A DNA stretch of 64,000 nt from Myxococcales bacterium (GCA_016707895.1 JADJGV010000034.1:124001-188000); one strand, 5' to 3'; counted from the stretch's first letter, positions 25,939 to 35,328 are shown. Made by a program: numbers and translations. The notes: a model not told the origin generated them from the sequence alone.

Positions 25939-28377
25939 ATGGCCGGCTGGCTCCGCCTCACGCTCCCGCTGTGCATCGCGCTGCTGGCGGGATGCTACGA
26001 GCGCCGCCTCGACGCGTGCATGGTCACCTGCGCGGGGGCGTGCCCGGACGGGCTGACCTGCGGCGGCGACGGCTATTGCCACCTGCCGGGTGAGCCGGCC
26101 ACCTGCGGCGCGATCGACGCCGCGCCGCCCGACGGCGGGCCCGACGGCGGGCCCGACGGCGGCGATCCCGACGCGGCGTTGGTCGACGCCGCCCTCGACG
26201 GCGCGCCGGTCGACGGCGGCGACCCCGATGGTCCCGACGGCGGGTTCGTGCCCGGCGGCGTCACCGCGATCGTCGCCGGCGCCGCCCACACCTGCGCGAT
26301 CGACGATCAAGCGCAGCTGTGGTGCTGGGGGCAGAACGTCCACGGCGAGGTCGGCGACGGCAGCGGCCAGCCGCGGGTGCCGATGCCGACGATGATCGCC
26401 ACCGGCGTCACTCAGGTCGCGGCTGGCGGCGATCACGCCTGCGCGATCGCGGGCGGCCGGGTGCGGTGCTGGGGCCAGAACCTCGACGGCCAGAGCGGCC
26501 AGCCGACGGTCGGCGTGGTCGCGACGCCGACCGAGGTCACCGGCAGCGGCGCCGGCTGGATCGCGGTCGCGGTCGGCGCGCGCCACAGCTGCGGCATCAA
26601 GCAGGTCGCCGCGGCCGAGCAGCGCGTCTACTGCTGGGGCGCCGACGCCCACGGCGCGCGCGGCGATGGCGCGGCGGCCAACGTCGGGCCGACGCCGACC
26701 GAGGTCAGCGGCGGCCAGACGACCTGGACCGCGCTGGTGGCGGCCGGCGATCACACCTGCGGGATCGTCGGCGGGCGCGCCCAGTGCTGGGGCGACAACG
26801 GGCAGGGCCAGCTCGGCGTCGGCGATCGGCTCGACCGCGACGCGCCGACCGCGGTGGTCGCCGGCGACAACCCCTCGCGGCAGTACGCGCAGCTGGCCGC
26901 CAACGCCGGCACCACCTGCGGCGTCCACAGCGGCGCGCTGGTGTGCTGGGGCGACAACCGCCAGCGGCTGTACGGCGACGCCACCGCGAGCGCCACCGCG
27001 CCGCACCAGGTCGCGAGCGGCGCGTGGACCGCGGTCGCGCTCGGCGACACCAGCGGCTGCGGGCTGCGGGGCGGCGCCCCCGTGTGCTGGGGCGCGGGCG
27101 GGCGCGGGCAGATCGGCGACGGCGCGCGCGCCGATCGCCTCGCCGCCACCGCGGTCGGCGGGCTGGCTACCGCCACTACGGTCACGGTCGGTGGCGCCCA
27201 CGCCTGCGCGATCAGCGGCGCCCAGGCCTGGTGCTGGGGCGACAACGCCAGCGGCCAGCTCGGCGACGGCACCCGGAGCGCGCTGTTCGCGCCGACCGCG
27301 GTCACCGCGACCACCGGCTGGATTGACGTGGCGGCCGCCGACGGCCACACCTGCGCGCGGCGCGCCGGCGCCGGCCGCACCGAGCTGTGGTGCTGGGGGC
27401 GCAACGACGCGCGCCAGGTCGACCCCGGCTCGGCGATCGGCGCGGTGCTCGATCGGCCGACCGAGCTGATGGCCACGCGCGACTGGGGCGAGGTCGCCGC
27501 CGGGCGGCGTCACACCTGCGCGATCGAGCGGGTCGGCGCCGCGCGCGCGCTGTGGTGCTGGGGCGACAACGCGCGCGGCCAGCTCGGCACCGGCGCGCCA
27601 GCCGGCGTGCAGCCGCCGGCGACGATCGCGACGCCGAGCCTGACCACCTGGGGCGCGCTGGTCGCCGACGGCGACGCCGCGTGCGCGATCGCCGAGGGCA
27701 CGCGCTACTGTTGGGGCCGCAACGACCGCGGCCAGCTCGGCCTCGCGGATCTCGCCGATCGCGACCGCCCGACCGCGGGCGCGGCGACCTGGCGCGCGGT
27801 GGCGCTGGGCGCCACCTTCGGCTGCGGCCGCGACGCGCAGGACCAGCTGTGGTGCTGGGGCAGCGACGATCGCGGCGAGCTCGGGCTGGGCGCGGGCGAT
27901 CAGGCGACCGCGACGCCGCAGCAGGTGACGCCGGGCCCGGTGACCGCGCTCGGCGCCGGCGCCGCCCACGCCTGCGCGACCAGCGCGGCGACGCCGGTGT
28001 GCTGGGGCGACAACCGCGAGGGCCAGACCGGCCACGCCGCCGCGGTCGCGTCGATCGACGCGCCGACCACCGTCGTCGGCACCTCCGCCTGGTCGGCCGT
28101 GGTCGGCGGCCGCGCTCACGGCTGCGCGTTGACCGCGTCCGGCCGCCTCGCCTGCTGGGGCAGCGACGAGCGCGGCCAGATCGCCCAGCCCGGGGGCCAG
28201 TCGAGCGCCGCGCCGATCTTGATCGGCAGCGCGACCTGGACCGCGCTCGCCGCGGGCGCCGAGCACGCCTGCGGGATCAGCGGCGGCGGCCTCTACTGCT
28301 GGGGCGACAACGCCGTCGGCCAGCTCGGCGTCGGCGACGTCGCCCGCGCGACGCCGGTCGCGCCGCTGATCCCGTGA
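25939..28377 (+). CDS. RCC1-repeat lipoprotein (14 repeats), Cys-rich N-terminus
   Basis: 812 residues from ATG 25939, chosen because it yields a clean lipoprotein signal (lipobox LLAGC, Cys19); an upstream in-frame start exists at 25888. A Cys-rich segment (CMVTCAGACPDGLTCGGDGYC, split here) is followed by an Asp/Gly/Pro linker with repeated PDGG, then 14 RCC1-type repeats with a HTC/HAC cysteine and a CWG(D/Q)N motif per blade, as in the paralogue at 6264-8546. Two seven-bladed propellers fixed by blade disulfides are inferred. It is an envelope or surface protein of unknown ligand. The enoyl-CoA hydratase gene starts 23 bases downstream. Confidence 0.85.
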   Translation: MAGWLRLTLPLCIALLAGCYERRLDACMVTCAGACPDGLTCGGDGYCHLPGEPATCGAIDAAPPDGGPDGGPDGGDPDAALVDAALDGAPVDGGDPDGPDGGFVPGGVTAIVAGAAHTCAIDDQAQLWCWGQNVHGEVGDGSGQPRVPMPTMIATGVTQVAAGGDHACAIAGGRVRCWGQNLDGQSGQPTVGVVATPTEVTGSGAGWIAVAVGARHSCGIKQVAAAEQRVYCWGADAHGARGDGAAANVGPTPTEVSGGQTTWTALVAAGDHTCGIVGGRAQCWGDNGQGQLGVGDRLDRDAPTAVVAGDNPSRQYAQLAANAGTTCGVHSGALVCWGDNRQRLYGDATASATAPHQVASGAWTAVALGDTSGCGLRGGAPVCWGAGGRGQIGDGARADRLAATAVGGLATATTVTVGGAHACAISGAQAWCWGDNASGQLGDGTRSALFAPTAVTATTGWIDVAAADGHTCARRAGAGRTELWCWGRNDARQVDPGSAIGAVLDRPTELMATRDWGEVAAGRRHTCAIERVGAARALWCWGDNARGQLGTGAPAGVQPPATIATPSLTTWGALVADGDAACAIAEGTRYCWGRNDRGQLGLADLADRDRPTAGAATWRAVALGATFGCGRDAQDQLWCWGSDDRGELGLGAGDQATATPQQVTPGPVTALGAGAAHACATSAATPVCWGDNREGQTGHAAAVASIDAPTTVVGTSAWSAVVGGRAHGCALTASGRLACWGSDERGQIAQPGGQSSAAPILIGSATWTALAAGAEHACGISGGGLYCWGDNAVGQLGVGDVARATPVAPLIP

Positions 28378-28400
28378 ACGCCGATGGTATACCCGCGGCC

Positions 28401-29192
28401 ATGACCAGCCCCGCGGTGCGCTTCGCCGTCGACGGCCTCGTCGGCGAGATCACGCTCGACCGACCGGCCAACCGCAACAGCATGACGCCCGAGCTGCTCG
28501 ACGCGTTCGCCGCGGCGGTGGCCGCGGCGCGCGCGGCCACCGAGCTGCGCTGCGTGATCATCACCGGCACCGGCGCGTGCTTCTCGGCCGGCGCCGACTT
28601 CAAGTCGGTGCTGCAGCGCGACGGCGACGGCCCGCCGCGCGCGCCGCACGAGCTGAGCTTCGCGATGTACCAGCCGTTCCTCGGCGTGCTCGACCTCGAG
28701 GTGCCGGTGATCGGCGCGCTCAACGGCCACGCGGTCGGCGGCGGCTTCGGCCTGGCGCTGTGCTGCGACCTGCGCATCGGCGCCCGCGGCGCGCGCTACG
28801 GCGCCAACTTCGCGCGGCTCGGCCTGCACCCGGGCATGGCGATCAGCTACCTCCTGCCGCGGCTGGTCGGCGTGGCCCGCGCCGCCGAGATGCTGTTCAC
28901 CGGCGCGCTGATCGACGGCGAGGCCGCCGAGCGCATCGGGCTGGTGTCGTCGGCCCACGCCGCCGACGAGGTGCTGCCGCGGGCGCGCGAGCTGGCCCGC
29001 GCGATCGCCGCCAACGCGCCGACCGCGGTGCGCGAGACCAAGCGCTCGCTGTACCGCGGCCTCGGCTGGGACCCGCGGGCCGCGGCCTACGCCGAGGCGT
29101 TCGCGCAGGCCGAGTCGCTGGCCACCGCCGACGCCGCCGAGGGCATCGCCGCGCTGCTCGAGAAGCGCGAACCTCGGTTCACCGGTCGCTGA
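28401..29192 (+). CDS. Enoyl-CoA hydratase/isomerase family protein
   Basis: 263 residues, the usual crotonase length. The start at 28401 matches the family N-terminus (VRFAVDGLVGEITLDRPANRNSM). Crotonase hallmarks: GTGACFSAGADFKS (oxyanion loop, ~56-69) and NGHAVGGGFGLALCCDLRIG (second oxyanion loop); the C-terminal region TKRSLYRGL is also typical. Acts on acyl-CoA thioesters in fatty-acid or amino-acid breakdown; the exact substrate cannot be assigned, and the usual catalytic Glu positions should be checked. The 23-base gap from the RCC1 gene allows cotranscription. Confidence 0.88.
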   Translation: MTSPAVRFAVDGLVGEITLDRPANRNSMTPELLDAFAAAVAAARAATELRCVIITGTGACFSAGADFKSVLQRDGDGPPRAPHELSFAMYQPFLGVLDLEVPVIGALNGHAVGGGFGLALCCDLRIGARGARYGANFARLGLHPGMAISYLLPRLVGVARAAEMLFTGALIDGEAAERIGLVSSAHAADEVLPRARELARAIAANAPTAVRETKRSLYRGLGWDPRAAAYAEAFAQAESLATADAAEGIAALLEKREPRFTGR

Positions 29193-29326
29193 CGCGTCGC
29201 GGCTGCCCACGCCGGGTTGCACGGGCGCGCCGCGACTGCGACCAGGCGTCGTCACCGTGGCCTCGACGGTCCGCGCACTTGGGCCGGCGCGGCGGAGGCA
29301 CGCCGGCTGCAATCGGCCCCCGCACC

Positions 29327-30169
29327 ATGCGCCTCGTCGCCCTCGCCCCGCTCGTCGCCCTCGCCGCCGCCTGCGCCACCGACGTCACCGTCGAGAGCTC
29401 GTTCGAGGACGAGGGCGCCACCGAGGGCGCCAGCGTCACCGCGCCGGTCGCGCTGTCCGGCTGCGCCGGCCGCGCCGACAACGCCATCCCTGCCGACCAC
29501 ACCTACGTCATCACCACGTTCGGCGGCGGCAGCGACGACCAGCCGATGTCGTGCGGCGGCCGCGCCGACGGCAGCTGGTACTACGCGGCGTCGCGGCAGC
29601 GCTACGGCTGCGGCGCGCGGGTCGCGATCCGCGCCAACGGCAAGTGCGTCGTCGCGCAGACCGACGACTACGGCCCCGACGTCTGCGTCGAGCGCGCCGC
29701 CGGCAAGGCGATCATGGACGTGTCACCGGCGGTGGCGCGCGCGCTGTTCGGCGTGACCGGCCTGGGCTGGAGCGATCACAAGACCGTCACCGTCGAGCCG
29801 GTGCCGGCCGGCACGCCGCTCGGCGCGTGCGGCGCGACGCCCGACCCGGCGCCGCCGCCGCCGACCGCGACCTGCGCCTCGGCGACGCTGGGCCGCGACG
29901 TGCCCGAGGGCACCTGCGTGCGGCCGGCCAGCGGCACGCTCTACGCCTGCGTCGCCGGCGCGTGGCAGGCGCGCTCCTCGCGCAGCGGCTGCGCCACCAC
30001 CTACGAGTGGTGCCAGTCGGCGACGCTGGGCCGCGCCGTGCCGGCCCGCACCTGCGTGCAGTCGGCGTCGAACGAGCTGTGGTACCAGTGCAACGGCACC
30101 ACCTGGGCGCGGCCGGCGTCGAGCGCCAGCGGCCCGCTGGGCGCGTGCTCGACCGCCTACGCGCTGTAG
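29327..30169 (+). CDS. RlpA/expansin-like lipoprotein
   Basis: 280 residues from ATG 29327, giving a lipoprotein signal (MRLVALAPLVALAAAC, Cys16). Residues ~45-155 look like a double-psi beta-barrel of the RlpA/expansin/barwin kind: SCGGRADGSWYYAASRQRYGCG, CVVAQTDDYGPDVC and IMDVSPAVARALFG match the conserved Cys and DVS positions. A Pro-rich linker leads to two copies of a Cys-rich ~45-residue module (CASATLGRDVPEGTCV and CQSATLGRAVPARTCV). Probably binds or cleaves peptidoglycan or polysaccharide at the cell surface. It is separated from the hydratase gene by 134 bases. Confidence 0.75.
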   Translation: MRLVALAPLVALAAACATDVTVESSFEDEGATEGASVTAPVALSGCAGRADNAIPADHTYVITTFGGGSDDQPMSCGGRADGSWYYAASRQRYGCGARVAIRANGKCVVAQTDDYGPDVCVERAAGKAIMDVSPAVARALFGVTGLGWSDHKTVTVEPVPAGTPLGACGATPDPAPPPPTATCASATLGRDVPEGTCVRPASGTLYACVAGAWQARSSRSGCATTYEWCQSATLGRAVPARTCVQSASNELWYQCNGTTWARPASSASGPLGACSTAYAL

Positions 30170-30191
30170 CGCGGCGCCGCGCGCGCCGCGG

Positions 30192-31133
30192 TCACCGACA
30201 GCGCGCCCACGCCGGGTCGCCCTTGCCGCGGTTGCGGTCGCGCACGATCACCTGGTGCAGGCCCCACGGGATGCCGACGTACACCGACCAGCGCCCGCCG
30301 CCGAGGTGGCCGGCGTAGCGCTCGCCCCGCGCGAGCTGGACGCCGACGATCGCGCCCTGCTCGTCGAACATGCACGCGCCGGCGTCGAGCGTGACCCGAT
30401 CGGTGTCGCTCATGCCGTAGCCGAACCCGCCGCCGGTGCCGAGGGTCAGCATCCCGCCCTCGAAGAGATCGTCCGTGCGCGCCCAGCCGACGATCCGCAG
30501 CCGCGCCGACTGGTGCTCGACCAGCGACCAGCCGGGGACCCCGCCGTCGCGCACGGTCACGCCGATCGCGTGGTCGAGCGGCAAGAGCGGCGGACCGCCC
30601 GGCGCGCGGGCGATGGCGCCGACGTTGTGGGTCGCGGCGCGGGGCGCGCGCGTCGGGGCCCGGAAGCGGTGGCGCAGCGCCGACCGCGCGATCGTGCCGT
30701 CGATCGCCAGGTCGTCGTCGTCGGTGCGGATCGCGACGCGATCGCCGTCGCCGCTGACCGTCAGCGGCGCGCCGGGCAGCACCCACACGCCGGCGTCGTC
30801 GGTGCCGAGCACGCGGACCGGGCGGGCCACGGTCCACGCCAGGTCCGTGCGATCGAGCCACACCAGCACGCGCGCCTGGTCGTCCTCGACCAGCACGCGG
30901 ACGTGATCGGCCGTCTCCTCGGCCGCCCGGAACGTCTTGAAGTAGGTGTCGGCCTTGGCGTGGTCGCTGTCGGCGGGCAACATCCCGTCGAGCGAGATCC
31001 CGGCCCGGCCGTAGCGCGCCAGGATCACCTGGTCCTTCAGCACCGCGGGGTTGGCCATCACCGCCTGGGGGCGGGGGCCGGCGCTGGAGACGGCCGGCAC
31101 GGTCACGATCGCGAGAGCGAGCAGTCGACGCAT
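30192..31133 (-). CDS. Secreted protein of unknown function
   Basis: 313 residues from ATG 31133, which starts a Sec signal (MRRLLALAIVTVPAVSSA-GPR); the longer frame to 31178 would mask it. The mature protein is beta-rich with several short strand-turn elements (ARLRIVGWARTDDLF resembles bacterial SH3 folds) and ends with an SVYVGIPWGLHQVIV strand and a single Cys near the C-terminus. Only weak SH3-like similarity is visible, so no function is claimed. Convergent with the RlpA-like gene (22 bases apart) and divergent from the lipid-kinase-like gene. Confidence 0.7.
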   Translation of the reverse strand: MRRLLALAIVTVPAVSSAGPRPQAVMANPAVLKDQVILARYGRAGISLDGMLPADSDHAKADTYFKTFRAAEETADHVRVLVEDDQARVLVWLDRTDLAWTVARPVRVLGTDDAGVWVLPGAPLTVSGDGDRVAIRTDDDDLAIDGTIARSALRHRFRAPTRAPRAATHNVGAIARAPGGPPLLPLDHAIGVTVRDGGVPGWSLVEHQSARLRIVGWARTDDLFEGGMLTLGTGGGFGYGMSDTDRVTLDAGACMFDEQGAIVGVQLARGERYAGHLGGGRWSVYVGIPWGLHQVIVRDRNRGKGDPAWARCR

Positions 31134-31195
31134 GGCGGGTAGACGCCACCGCGGCGCCACGGTTCCGCCACCCGACATACACAGCCAGCGGCCCC

Positions 31196-31256
31196 AGGTG
31201 CGTAATCACCTTCGCGCCGGGATCGGTCCGTCCATCAGATTTCGGGGAGTTACGCA
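31196..31256. promoter_or_regulatory. Inverted repeats in a divergent promoter region
   Basis: Within the 193-bp divergent gap 31134-31326, AGGTG-CGTAAT-CACCT (31196-31211) is a short dyad, and TGCGTAA (31199-31205) recurs inverted as TTACGCA at 31250-31256. Such pairs can be operator half-sites for both flanking genes. No regulator gene is adjacent. Confidence 0.3.
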
Positions 31257-31326
31257 GTGCGTCGACGCGCTCGCTTCTTGCAGTATCCGGGAGTCGTTCG
31301 GGAGCGTTCGCCGCTCGGAGAAGTCC

Positions 31327-32388
31327 ATGCAGATCGGTGTCATCACCAACCCCAACAGCCGGAAGAACAAGGGCAAGCCCGATCGCGCGGCGCGCCTGCA
31401 GTCGATCGTCGGCGCGATGGGGGAGGTCCACGAGACGCGCACGCTCGACTCGATCAAGCCGGTGCTGCGCGAGTTCCTGCGCAAGCGCGCGCGCTACTGG
31501 GTCGCCGACGGCGGCGACGGCGCGCTGCACTGGATGCTGCGCATGGGCATGGAGGTCCTGCAGGAGGACGAGTTCGCTGGCCAGCGCGTCGCGATGCCGC
31601 TGACCATGCCGACCAACGGCGGCACCATCGACTTCATCGCCGGCAACGTCGGCATCAAGGGCGACGCCGAGGGCCTGCTGGCCACGCTGCGCGGCAAGCT
31701 CGAGCGCGGCCAGCACGTCCAGGAGACCGAGGTCGACTCGATGCTCATCGAGGGCGTCGAGGCCACCGCCGACGGCGATCGCCCGTTCCGCACCTGGGGT
31801 TTCGCGGTCGCGGCCGGCGGCATCGGCCAGCGCTTCTTCTCGAAGTACTACGAGGCCGACGATCCCAACCCGCGCACGATCATGAAGGTCGTGGGCCGCG
31901 CGCTCCTGTCGATGCCGGTGGCGATGACGCCGCTGGGCCGGGTGCCGGCGCTGGCGCCGTTCGGCGACTACGCGCGCGACATGTTCCGCCCGACCCGGGC
32001 CAAGCTCACGCTCGACGGCATGGTGCTGCCGGGCGACGAGTTCACCGGCATCCACGTCGCGTCGATGTCGATCAACCTGGGCAACGTGCTCAAGTTCTTC
32101 GGCAAGGCCGATCAGCCGGGCCTGATGAACGCCATCGTCGGCACGCCGTCGCCGTGGGCGATCGCGCGCAACCTGCCGCGGATGGCGCGCGGGGTCGAGA
32201 TGGTCGGCCGCGAGGTGCTCGATCGCCCGTGCCGCGAGCTGGTGATGGAGGCGGTCGGCGACGAGCTGCTCGAGCCGGTCATCGACGGCGAGTACTACAA
32301 GAACCTCAAGCGGGTCAGCTTCCGCGTCGGCCCGCGCGTGCGCATCCCCAAGGTCGTCAGCGCGTTCAGCAAGGCGGGGCCGTCGTAG
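31327..32388 (+). CDS. Diacylglycerol/lipid kinase family protein
   Basis: 353 residues from ATG 31327. The N-terminal part matches the DAGK catalytic domain: MQIGVITNPNSRKNKGK (phosphate-binding NP-S-K motif), VADGGDGALHW (GGDG at 62-65; the usual following Thr is Ala) and MPTNGGTIDFIA for the GGTxNxxA region, here with Ile-Asp. The C-terminal half is a beta-sandwich as in YegS/DgkB-type lipid kinases. It probably phosphorylates diacylglycerol or a sphingoid/ceramide lipid. Altered GGDG neighbours leave activity uncertain. A TTTCGGGG and GTTACGCA-rich divergent promoter region lies upstream; the Cys-rich lipoprotein gene is convergent. Confidence 0.75.
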   Translation: MQIGVITNPNSRKNKGKPDRAARLQSIVGAMGEVHETRTLDSIKPVLREFLRKRARYWVADGGDGALHWMLRMGMEVLQEDEFAGQRVAMPLTMPTNGGTIDFIAGNVGIKGDAEGLLATLRGKLERGQHVQETEVDSMLIEGVEATADGDRPFRTWGFAVAAGGIGQRFFSKYYEADDPNPRTIMKVVGRALLSMPVAMTPLGRVPALAPFGDYARDMFRPTRAKLTLDGMVLPGDEFTGIHVASMSINLGNVLKFFGKADQPGLMNAIVGTPSPWAIARNLPRMARGVEMVGREVLDRPCRELVMEAVGDELLEPVIDGEYYKNLKRVSFRVGPRVRIPKVVSAFSKAGPS

Positions 32389-32425
32389 CGCTCAGTGGCT
32401 GTAGAGGGGCCTTGGAAAGCCCCTG

Positions 32426-32977
32426 CTAGAAGCACGTCACCGACGTCACGCCGATGTGCGGGCAGTGGACGTCGGGGGCGATCGACGCCGCGGTGAGGTG
32501 GTAGACGCGGCACTCGATGCTGTCGCCGTCGAGGTCCGAGGCGTCGAACGGTGGATCGGACGGGAAGCCGGCGCACGCGCTCATGCACTCGGCGGCCGAG
32601 GCGTAGACGTCGGGGCAGAGCTCCTCGGCGGTGGCGCAGAAGCTCTCGCAGATCGAGCCGCACACGCCGGCGCCCGCGGGGCCGGCGCCGACGCACGTGG
32701 CCGCCGGGTTGCGCTCGGCGGCGGCGGCCTGGAAGGTGCGGCACGCGATCGTGTTGCCGGCGTGGGTGTCGGGATCGCCCAGCGCCATGGCCTCGCAGGT
32801 GGCCAGGCAGCTGTTGCGATCGGAGTACTGGGCCTCGGCGCCCGAGCAGTGCGCAGTGATCAGATCGCAGTAGTCCTCGCACTCGCCGACCTTGGGATCG
32901 CCGGTGTCACCACCGCAGGCGACGACGGACGCGAGGAGCAAGCAGGCCGCGACGGGGACCGAGCGCATCGCCGCCAT
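32426..32977 (-). CDS. Cys-rich small lipoprotein
   Basis: Up to 183 residues; ATG at 32968 (nine bases inside the open frame) equally gives MRSVPVAACLLLASVVAC, a lipoprotein signal. The mature part has two similar halves with evenly spaced cysteines (CEDYCDLITAHC...CLATC...CRTFQAA and CESFCATAEELC...CMSAC...CRVYHL), an apparent internal duplication of a four-to-five-Cys helical module found in many Myxococcota lipoproteins. Function unknown; probably disulfide-bonded at the outer envelope. Transcribed away from the PhyH gene starting 48 bases further on. Confidence 0.75.
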   Translation of the reverse strand: MAAMRSVPVAACLLLASVVACGGDTGDPKVGECEDYCDLITAHCSGAEAQYSDRNSCLATCEAMALGDPDTHAGNTIACRTFQAAAAERNPAATCVGAGPAGAGVCGSICESFCATAEELCPDVYASAAECMSACAGFPSDPPFDASDLDGDSIECRVYHLTAASIAPDVHCPHIGVTSVTCF

Positions 32978-33024
32978 CCTACTCCGCCGCCGCGCCTGGC
33001 GCGAGTTGCGGGTAGAGTGCGGCG

Positions 33025-33810
33025 GTGGCGATCGCCGACGAGGTCGACCTGGCGCCGGCGCTGGCCGCGCTGCGCGCCGACGGCTGGGCCCGCGTCGGGC
33101 CGCTGGTCGCCGCCGCCGACCTGGCCACGCTGCGCGCTCGCCTCGACGCGATCATGGACGGCGTCGCGCCGCGCGCCGGGCTGTTCTTCCAGCACGACGC
33201 GGCCAGCGGCGCCTACGAGGATCTGGCCCTGGGCCGCGGCTGGGTCGGGCCGTCGCGGGCGTACCGCAAGCTCGAGGGGCTCGAGCGCGATCCGGTGGTG
33301 CGGGCGTGGCTCGACGACCGCCGGCTGGCGCGCCTCGCCCACGCCGTGGTCGGCCCCGAGGTCGCGCTGGCCCGCGCGGTGGTGTGGACCAAGGCGGCGC
33401 GCGGCGATCGCGCCGCCGGCGGCACCGAGCTGCCCTGGCACCAGGACGGCGGGCCGTTCTGGGGGCTGTCGGCGCAGCCGCCGCTGACGATCTGGATCGC
33501 GCTCGACGACGCGCCGATCGCCAGCGGCTGCGTCGAGCTGATCCCGGGCAGCCACCGCGGCGGCCTGGCCACGCCGGCCGGCGGCGTGATCCCGGCGGCG
33601 CTGGTCGACGAGGCGCGCGCGGTGCCGGCGCCGGCGGTGGCGGGCGAGGCGCTGCTGCTCGATCCGCTGGTGTGGCACCGCTCGCGCCGCAACCACACCG
33701 CGGCGCCGCGGCGCGCGCTGGCGCTGGTGCTGATGCCGGCGTCGACCCGGTGCACCCGCACCCGCAAGGCGCCGCGGCGGTTCGTGCGGCTCTACAGCAG
33801 CGCCGGCTGA
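33025..33810 (+). CDS. Phytanoyl-CoA dioxygenase (PhyH) family oxygenase
   Basis: 261 residues from GTG 33025. Non-haem Fe(II)/2-oxoglutarate oxygenase: iron ligands in WHQDGG (His139, Asp141) and in VWHRSRRN (His218), with the 2-oxoglutarate Arg in the following TAAPRRALAL. The loop TIWIALDDAPIASGCVELIPGSHRGG is diagnostic for the PhyH family. It hydroxylates a small organic substrate, which cannot be named; the family also includes secondary-metabolite and betaine oxygenases. Its 3' end overlaps the convergent photolyase gene by 19 bases. Confidence 0.9.
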   Translation: MAIADEVDLAPALAALRADGWARVGPLVAAADLATLRARLDAIMDGVAPRAGLFFQHDAASGAYEDLALGRGWVGPSRAYRKLEGLERDPVVRAWLDDRRLARLAHAVVGPEVALARAVVWTKAARGDRAAGGTELPWHQDGGPFWGLSAQPPLTIWIALDDAPIASGCVELIPGSHRGGLATPAGGVIPAALVDEARAVPAPAVAGEALLLDPLVWHRSRRNHTAAPRRALALVLMPASTRCTRTRKAPRRFVRLYSSAG

Positions 33811-35267
33811 GGCGACCACCGCGCCAGGTACGGCTTGACCCGCAGCTTGCGCGCGGTGTTCTCCGAGGACATGTAGCGCACCGTGCCGAAGATCGCGCGC
33901 TCGGGGCCCCACGGGCGATCGAAGCGGCCCAGCGTCCAGAAGATGCCGCTGTACGAGTTGGGGTCGCGGCCGTCGACGGCGTACTTGTTGTTGAGCTCGA
34001 TCAGCGCGGCCAGCGCGGCGCGCGGCGACGGGCTCCACTCGAGGATCTTCTTGCCCCACACCATCCGCAGGTAGTTGTGGATGCGGCCGGTGGCGACCAG
34101 CTCGCGCTGCGCCGCGTTCCACAGCGGATCGTGGGTGGCCGCGGCCTCGAGCTCGGCCACCGCGTAGCGGTGCGGGCGCGGATCGGCGGCGTGGGCGTCG
34201 AGCGTGGCCAGCGCCCACGGCGGCAGCGACTCGTAGCGATCGTAGTCGGCGCGGTGGTGGCAGAAGCCGTAGCCGAGCTCGCGCCAGGTGAACAGCTCGT
34301 CCATGAACGCCTCGGCCGCCCGCGGCAGGCCCCACCAGCCGTCGCGGCTGCCGGTCGCGCGGTGGCTGGCGATCACCGCCGGGGTCCAGGACGTCGTGCG
34401 CCACACCGCCTCGGCCACCGCGTGGGCGCCGAGGTGGCCGAAGTGCAGGTACGGCGACAGGTTGCTCTGCGCGTCGGCCGACGGCTCGCTGCGCTCGTCG
34501 GCGTACCGCGGCAGGCGCGCGCGGACGAAGTCCGCCAGCGTGGCCTCGGCGGCGTCGATGCCGCCGCGGTAGTCGACCGGGCGGACCTGGTGATCGATCG
34601 GCAGGCGGTCGAGCCCGTCGCCGGCGAGCAGCGCCGCGGTGGCGGCCGGCCAGCCGCGCACCACCGCCGCCGGGATGGTGGCGTCGCGGACGCTCGCGGG
34701 CAGGCGCGCCAGCGGCGCCGCCGCCGGCATCGTCAGGTGCGCGCCGAGGATCTTCTGCCAGTGCCAGCGGAACGCCGCGGCGGTGGCGAACGCGCGGCCG
34801 TGGGCGCTCAGCGGCAACAGGCCGGCGCTGTCGACCTGCTCGAGCCGCGCGTCGAGGCGGGCCGCCGCCGCCGCCACCATGCGCGGCTGGAAGAACCCCG
34901 GCTGCAGATCGGTGATCACGACCGCGGCCCGCGCGGCCAGCGCGGCCAGGAGGCCGCGGCCGGCGCCCGGCGCGGGCTCGACGTACGGGTAGTAGGTGAC
35001 GCCGGCGGCGGCGAAGGCCGCGGCGTTGGCGGCCATGCCATCGAGCACGAAGCGGTGCAGGCGGTCGCTGGCCCAGCCGTAGCCGACCCGCAGCGGCTCG
35101 AGCACGATCAGCGGCAGCCCCAGCGCGCGGGCGTGGTCGAGCGCGTGGTCGAGCGCGAAGCTGTGGCGCGGCCGGCGCGCCGCGATCATCCAGTAGAGGA
35201 CGTGGGTCGCGCCGCCGCGCAGCGGCCGATCGCCGACGACCTGGACGCGCTCGAGCGGGACCGCCAC
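33792..35267 (-). CDS. Class II CPD deoxyribodipyrimidine photolyase
   Basis: 491 residues from GTG 35267. Photolyase fold with class II signatures: SNLSPYLHFGHL, HNYLRMVWGKKILEWS, and NNKYAVDGRDPNSYSGIFW with GRFDRPWGPERAIFGTVRYM. These surround the FAD-binding pocket. The N-terminal domain (VLYWMIAARRPRHSFALDHAL) is the antenna-type Rossmann domain. It repairs UV-induced cyclobutane pyrimidine dimers in light. Length fits the family, so it looks intact. Overlaps the PhyH gene by 19 bases at the 3' ends. Confidence 0.95.
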   Translation of the reverse strand: MAVPLERVQVVGDRPLRGGATHVLYWMIAARRPRHSFALDHALDHARALGLPLIVLEPLRVGYGWASDRLHRFVLDGMAANAAAFAAAGVTYYPYVEPAPGAGRGLLAALAARAAVVITDLQPGFFQPRMVAAAAARLDARLEQVDSAGLLPLSAHGRAFATAAAFRWHWQKILGAHLTMPAAAPLARLPASVRDATIPAAVVRGWPAATAALLAGDGLDRLPIDHQVRPVDYRGGIDAAEATLADFVRARLPRYADERSEPSADAQSNLSPYLHFGHLGAHAVAEAVWRTTSWTPAVIASHRATGSRDGWWGLPRAAEAFMDELFTWRELGYGFCHHRADYDRYESLPPWALATLDAHAADPRPHRYAVAELEAAATHDPLWNAAQRELVATGRIHNYLRMVWGKKILEWSPSPRAALAALIELNNKYAVDGRDPNSYSGIFWTLGRFDRPWGPERAIFGTVRYMSSENTARKLRVKPYLARWSPQPALL

Positions 35268-35328
35268 CCCGGCTTGGACGCCGGCCCGGGCGCCAGGTTA
35301 CGAGTCGGGCCGCTTCCAGCGGACGCGG

